A stretch of 13,449 nucleotides of DNA from Candidatus Acetothermia bacterium. GTDB taxonomy: Bacteria > Bipolaricaulota > Bipolaricaulia > UBA7950 > UBA9294. Numbering within the stretch: the stretch's first letter is position 1; the number at the start of each line of letters is the position of its first letter. The notes under the pieces are model-generated. The model saw only the letters and a program-made list of their open reading frames with translations, searched no databases and was not told the DNA's origin. Made by a program: the position numbers and the translations under genes. Of this stretch, positions 11,178-13,449 are shown piece by piece. Location: contig DQCH01000049.1 in NCBI GenBank assembly GCA_003545155.1, positions 1 through 13,449 of the forward strand, given 5' to 3'.

Positions 11178-13449
11178 ATGCTCACCTTGAAAAAAAAGAA
11201 AGGCCTTCGCGATATGAGAGTTTTGCTGGTGCTACTAGGAATTTCGTTCATTACCGGTACAGCAGTTATCGGGCAGGGCGCAGCGCCTGATTCCGAGGTT
11301 CTTATCACTCGGTATCTCTCCACTGCTTACGCATTTCCAGAAAGTCAGTTTTTAGTGACGGTGCGTCTTGAAACGAAGTGCGATCTGGAAGGGGTTGGCC
11401 TCCGAGAGAGTCTCCCCCTCGGGTGGAGGATCCATCCGTTGAATAATGCCGGAGCGGCGTTTAAACGAGCAAAAGGTCAGTGGGTATTCGACGAGACGAT
11501 TCACGCTGGGAGTACGAGGCAGCTCGTCTACGAGGTGTCGATCCCAAGCGCTGAGGGGCTGATGACTAAACCGCTACCGGCCTGCTTTTCGATCACAGGG
11601 ACCCTTCAGGCAAAAGTCCCCTCCTTGGAGGTGCTGGCAACCGGGGATTCGACCCTACAAGTTGTTTCTACACTGCCTATCTTAAGTGCTATCGCCCATT
11701 TGGTGCCGCAGACGAGCGAAGCGCCGGACTCGATCGATCTGCGCCTGCCCCAGACCCTTGCACGGGACCAGTTGATACGTGCACTCGAGCTCTGGGAGAG
11801 GGACATTCCCGTCCCGTGGACGAACGGGGAGCGGATCGATCTTGCTACCATGAACCGGCTCGCGGCCTACTATAAGACATGTACGCCTGTGGATCGGCCA
11901 CTCCCGATTGGTCTGGATCCCGAGCTCGCGGCCGTGCGGACTATCAGCACGTTCCTACCCTATGACAGTGTGCTGCCCCCACAAGGGTGTCTTGATCCCG
12001 GCCTGGATGCGCGGCGATTTGCAGTGACCGTCGACATCACAGCAGGCCACGACGCGTACGGAGTGGGACTGAAAGAATGGGTCCCGACCGGCTGGCGGGT
12101 GACTCCGATCAAGCACGAGGGCTTCTGGTATCGAAGTTCACAAGTGGAGTGGGTCTATCCGAAGAGACTCCCTGCAGGAGAAACAGTGCAAATCGTTTAT
12201 CAGGTCGAGATTTTGCCCTCACCGGCCGATGATTTGGAAACCCACGCCGGCTGTTGTGGAAGGGACGTCGCGCTAGTGGGGGCGGTCTCCAGCGGGCTTG
12301 AGTGTAGCGAGCAAGACGTGACTGGAGAGACAAGCATCCATGTATGGGACTGTCTTGCGGTCATCCTTGCTATCTCTCGTTGGGATGTAGAATCGGATGG
12401 GCTGGATGTGACCCTATCCGACCTGATTTCCTTTCCTCAGGTGCAACGCGCCGTCGCGTCCTGGTTAGAGGGAGCTGCACTTCCTTACACGTGTGGCTAT
12501 ACGGTCGGTTACGAGACGCTAAAGGCGGTGGTTGCCTACTGGCTCACCGACACCCCCGTCACTGAAGCGCTGCCCGAGGCTCCTGTGGGAGCGTGTGAGG
12601 ATCTCGGACCGGAGTGCTACGTGCCATCGGGCTCCCACGACTGGTTCTGCCGGATGAAGGAACACCAACCCCCGACTGACCGCGTGGGCGTCCCTTCTCC
12701 CAAACCGCCAATTGTTGACGCTGGCCCGGATCTTATGCTCACTTGCTCAATTCGGGCTGTAACCCTCACGGCAGCTGTCATAGGGGGAGTTCGGCCCTAC
12801 GTCTACGAATGGCTCAGCCCCGGTGAAAAGTTGATCGGGAACACTCCTTCTATTACCGTACGTGACCCAGGAACCTACACCCTTATTGTGAGAAGCTGTG
12901 GCGGCTGTCGGGGTGTAGACACCGTTACTGTAACCGAAGATATCGAGCCCCCAAGTGTTGCAGCTCGGGTTAGCCAACCGATTACTTGCTCAGATACTAG
13001 CGTCACCCTCACCGTGGCCGCCAACGGCGGCCGGCCGCCCTACGACTATCAGTGGACCGCTCCCACAGGCGAGGTGTGCGGCACCGCCGCCTCGATTGTG
13101 GTGGAGGCTCCTGGCACGTATACGGTCGTTGTTACTGGCACCAATGGCTGCTCGGCGAGCGATTGTGTCACAGTGACGCAGGACGTTGAGCCGCCGGTTG
13201 TGGAAGCGACGGTCGACCAGCCCCTCACCTGTGCGAAAACAAAGGTCACCCTCACCGCCAATGTAACCGGAGGACGATCGCCTTACACCATTGAGTGGAC
13301 CAGCCCAGAGGGAGGCGTGATCGGGAGCACCGCCTGTATCACCGTGAGTGAACCAGGGACCTACACCGTCACCGCTACCGGGGCCAACGGCTGCTCAACC
13401 AGTGACGCGGTCACTGTGCTAGAGGACGTCGAGCCTCCAGCGGTCGATG
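11178..13449 (+). CDS. Large exported protein with duplicated N-terminal module and SprB/PKD-like repeats, C-terminus outside window
   Basis: The frame is open from ATG 11178 to the right edge: 757 residues, incomplete. AGGAG lies four bases upstream; ATG 11214 is a possible alternative start. Residues 1-34 form a signal peptide (MLTLKKKKGLRDMR, then a hydrophobic core ending near IGQG). Residues 52-125 and 281-345 are two related beta-rich segments (FLVTVRL...LPLGWRI...YEVSI against FAVTVDI...VPTGWRV...YQVEI). Each is followed by a related two-helix segment at 165-238 and 391-461, ending in YYKTCTPV and YWLTDTPV. From about residue 512, three Ig-like repeats of exactly 81 residues follow and a fourth begins; each has GG-x-x-PY...W, PGTYT and, in repeats two and three, NGCS, as in SprB or PKD-type surface repeats. 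It is probably a surface adhesin or cell-envelope structural protein. Many cysteines suggest disulfides outside the cytoplasm. Function of the N-terminal modules is unknown. An IS ends 91 bases upstream, and I found no clear promoter between. Confidence 0.88.
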   Translation, partial: MLTLKKKKGLRDMRVLLVLLGISFITGTAVIGQGAAPDSEVLITRYLSTAYAFPESQFLVTVRLETKCDLEGVGLRESLPLGWRIHPLNNAGAAFKRAKGQWVFDETIHAGSTRQLVYEVSIPSAEGLMTKPLPACFSITGTLQAKVPSLEVLATGDSTLQVVSTLPILSAIAHLVPQTSEAPDSIDLRLPQTLARDQLIRALELWERDIPVPWTNGERIDLATMNRLAAYYKTCTPVDRPLPIGLDPELAAVRTISTFLPYDSVLPPQGCLDPGLDARRFAVTVDITAGHDAYGVGLKEWVPTGWRVTPIKHEGFWYRSSQVEWVYPKRLPAGETVQIVYQVEILPSPADDLETHAGCCGRDVALVGAVSSGLECSEQDVTGETSIHVWDCLAVILAISRWDVESDGLDVTLSDLISFPQVQRAVASWLEGAALPYTCGYTVGYETLKAVVAYWLTDTPVTEALPEAPVGACEDLGPECYVPSGSHDWFCRMKEHQPPTDRVGVPSPKPPIVDAGPDLMLTCSIRAVTLTAAVIGGVRPYVYEWLSPGEKLIGNTPSITVRDPGTYTLIVRSCGGCRGVDTVTVTEDIEPPSVAARVSQPITCSDTSVTLTVAANGGRPPYDYQWTAPTGEVCGTAASIVVEAPGTYTVVVTGTNGCSASDCVTVTQDVEPPVVEATVDQPLTCAKTKVTLTANVTGGRSPYTIEWTSPEGGVIGSTACITVSEPGTYTVTATGANGCSTSDAVTVLEDVEPPAVD
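12711..13439 (+). repeat. Tandem 243-base (81-residue) coding repeats, three copies plus start of a fourth
   Basis: Copies cover residues 512-592, 593-673 and 674-754. The anchor EPP falls at 590-592, 671-673 and 752-754, and the early cysteine at 523, 604 and 685, so the period is exactly 81 with no indel. Shared positions include VTLT, GG-x-x-PY, the tryptophan after it, PGTYT and the end DxEPP. Copies two and three are closer to each other than to copy one, which has CGGC in place of NGC. The array continues past the window edge. Confidence 0.9.

Noticed and set aside
1..13449. CRISPR array, rRNA genes, toxin-antitoxin or phage-defence system
   Set aside because: No spaced short direct repeats, rRNA motifs or defence-type gene pairs are visible; the only tandem repeats are protein-coding.

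Overview
This 13.4 kb window is a bacterial chromosomal segment of moderately high GC. It has closely packed housekeeping genes, sigma-70-type promoters with 17-18 base spacers, strong Shine-Dalgarno sites and a tRNA with an encoded CCA end. The phylum cannot be fixed from the window alone. A free-living bacterium that takes up peptides and secretes large repeat proteins fits. A deep-branching candidate phylum such as Bipolaricaulota/Acetothermia is only a guess.

Left part (1-3557, minus strand): a peptide/nickel-type ABC importer operon in the order permease B, permease C, substrate-binding protein. The binding protein runs off the left edge, and no ATPase gene is in view. Its promoter lies back to back with that of alaS (3713-6307, plus strand), a complete alanyl-tRNA synthetase. 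The alaS gene converges on the minus-strand block, with hairpins between them.

Middle (6428-9230, all minus strand): transcription runs from right to left through a PC4-like single-stranded-DNA-binding protein gene, tRNA-Glu(CTC) with its own promoter and terminator, lspA (signal peptidase II), tmk (thymidylate kinase, overlapping lspA) and dnaN (sliding clamp). The lspA promoter is so close to the start codon that the transcript should be leaderless. dnaN has its own candidate promoter. tmk and dnaN together link dTTP supply with replication.

Right part (9311-13449): a gene-poor stretch is followed by an intact IS256-family insertion sequence (about 9680-11086). The IS ends 91 bases before a large plus-strand gene for an exported protein, which is cut by the right edge (757 residues visible). 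That protein has a signal peptide, a duplicated N-terminal module of unknown type (beta-rich part plus a two-helix part), and then SprB/PKD-like repeats with an exact 81-residue period. It is the least explained and most interesting object here.
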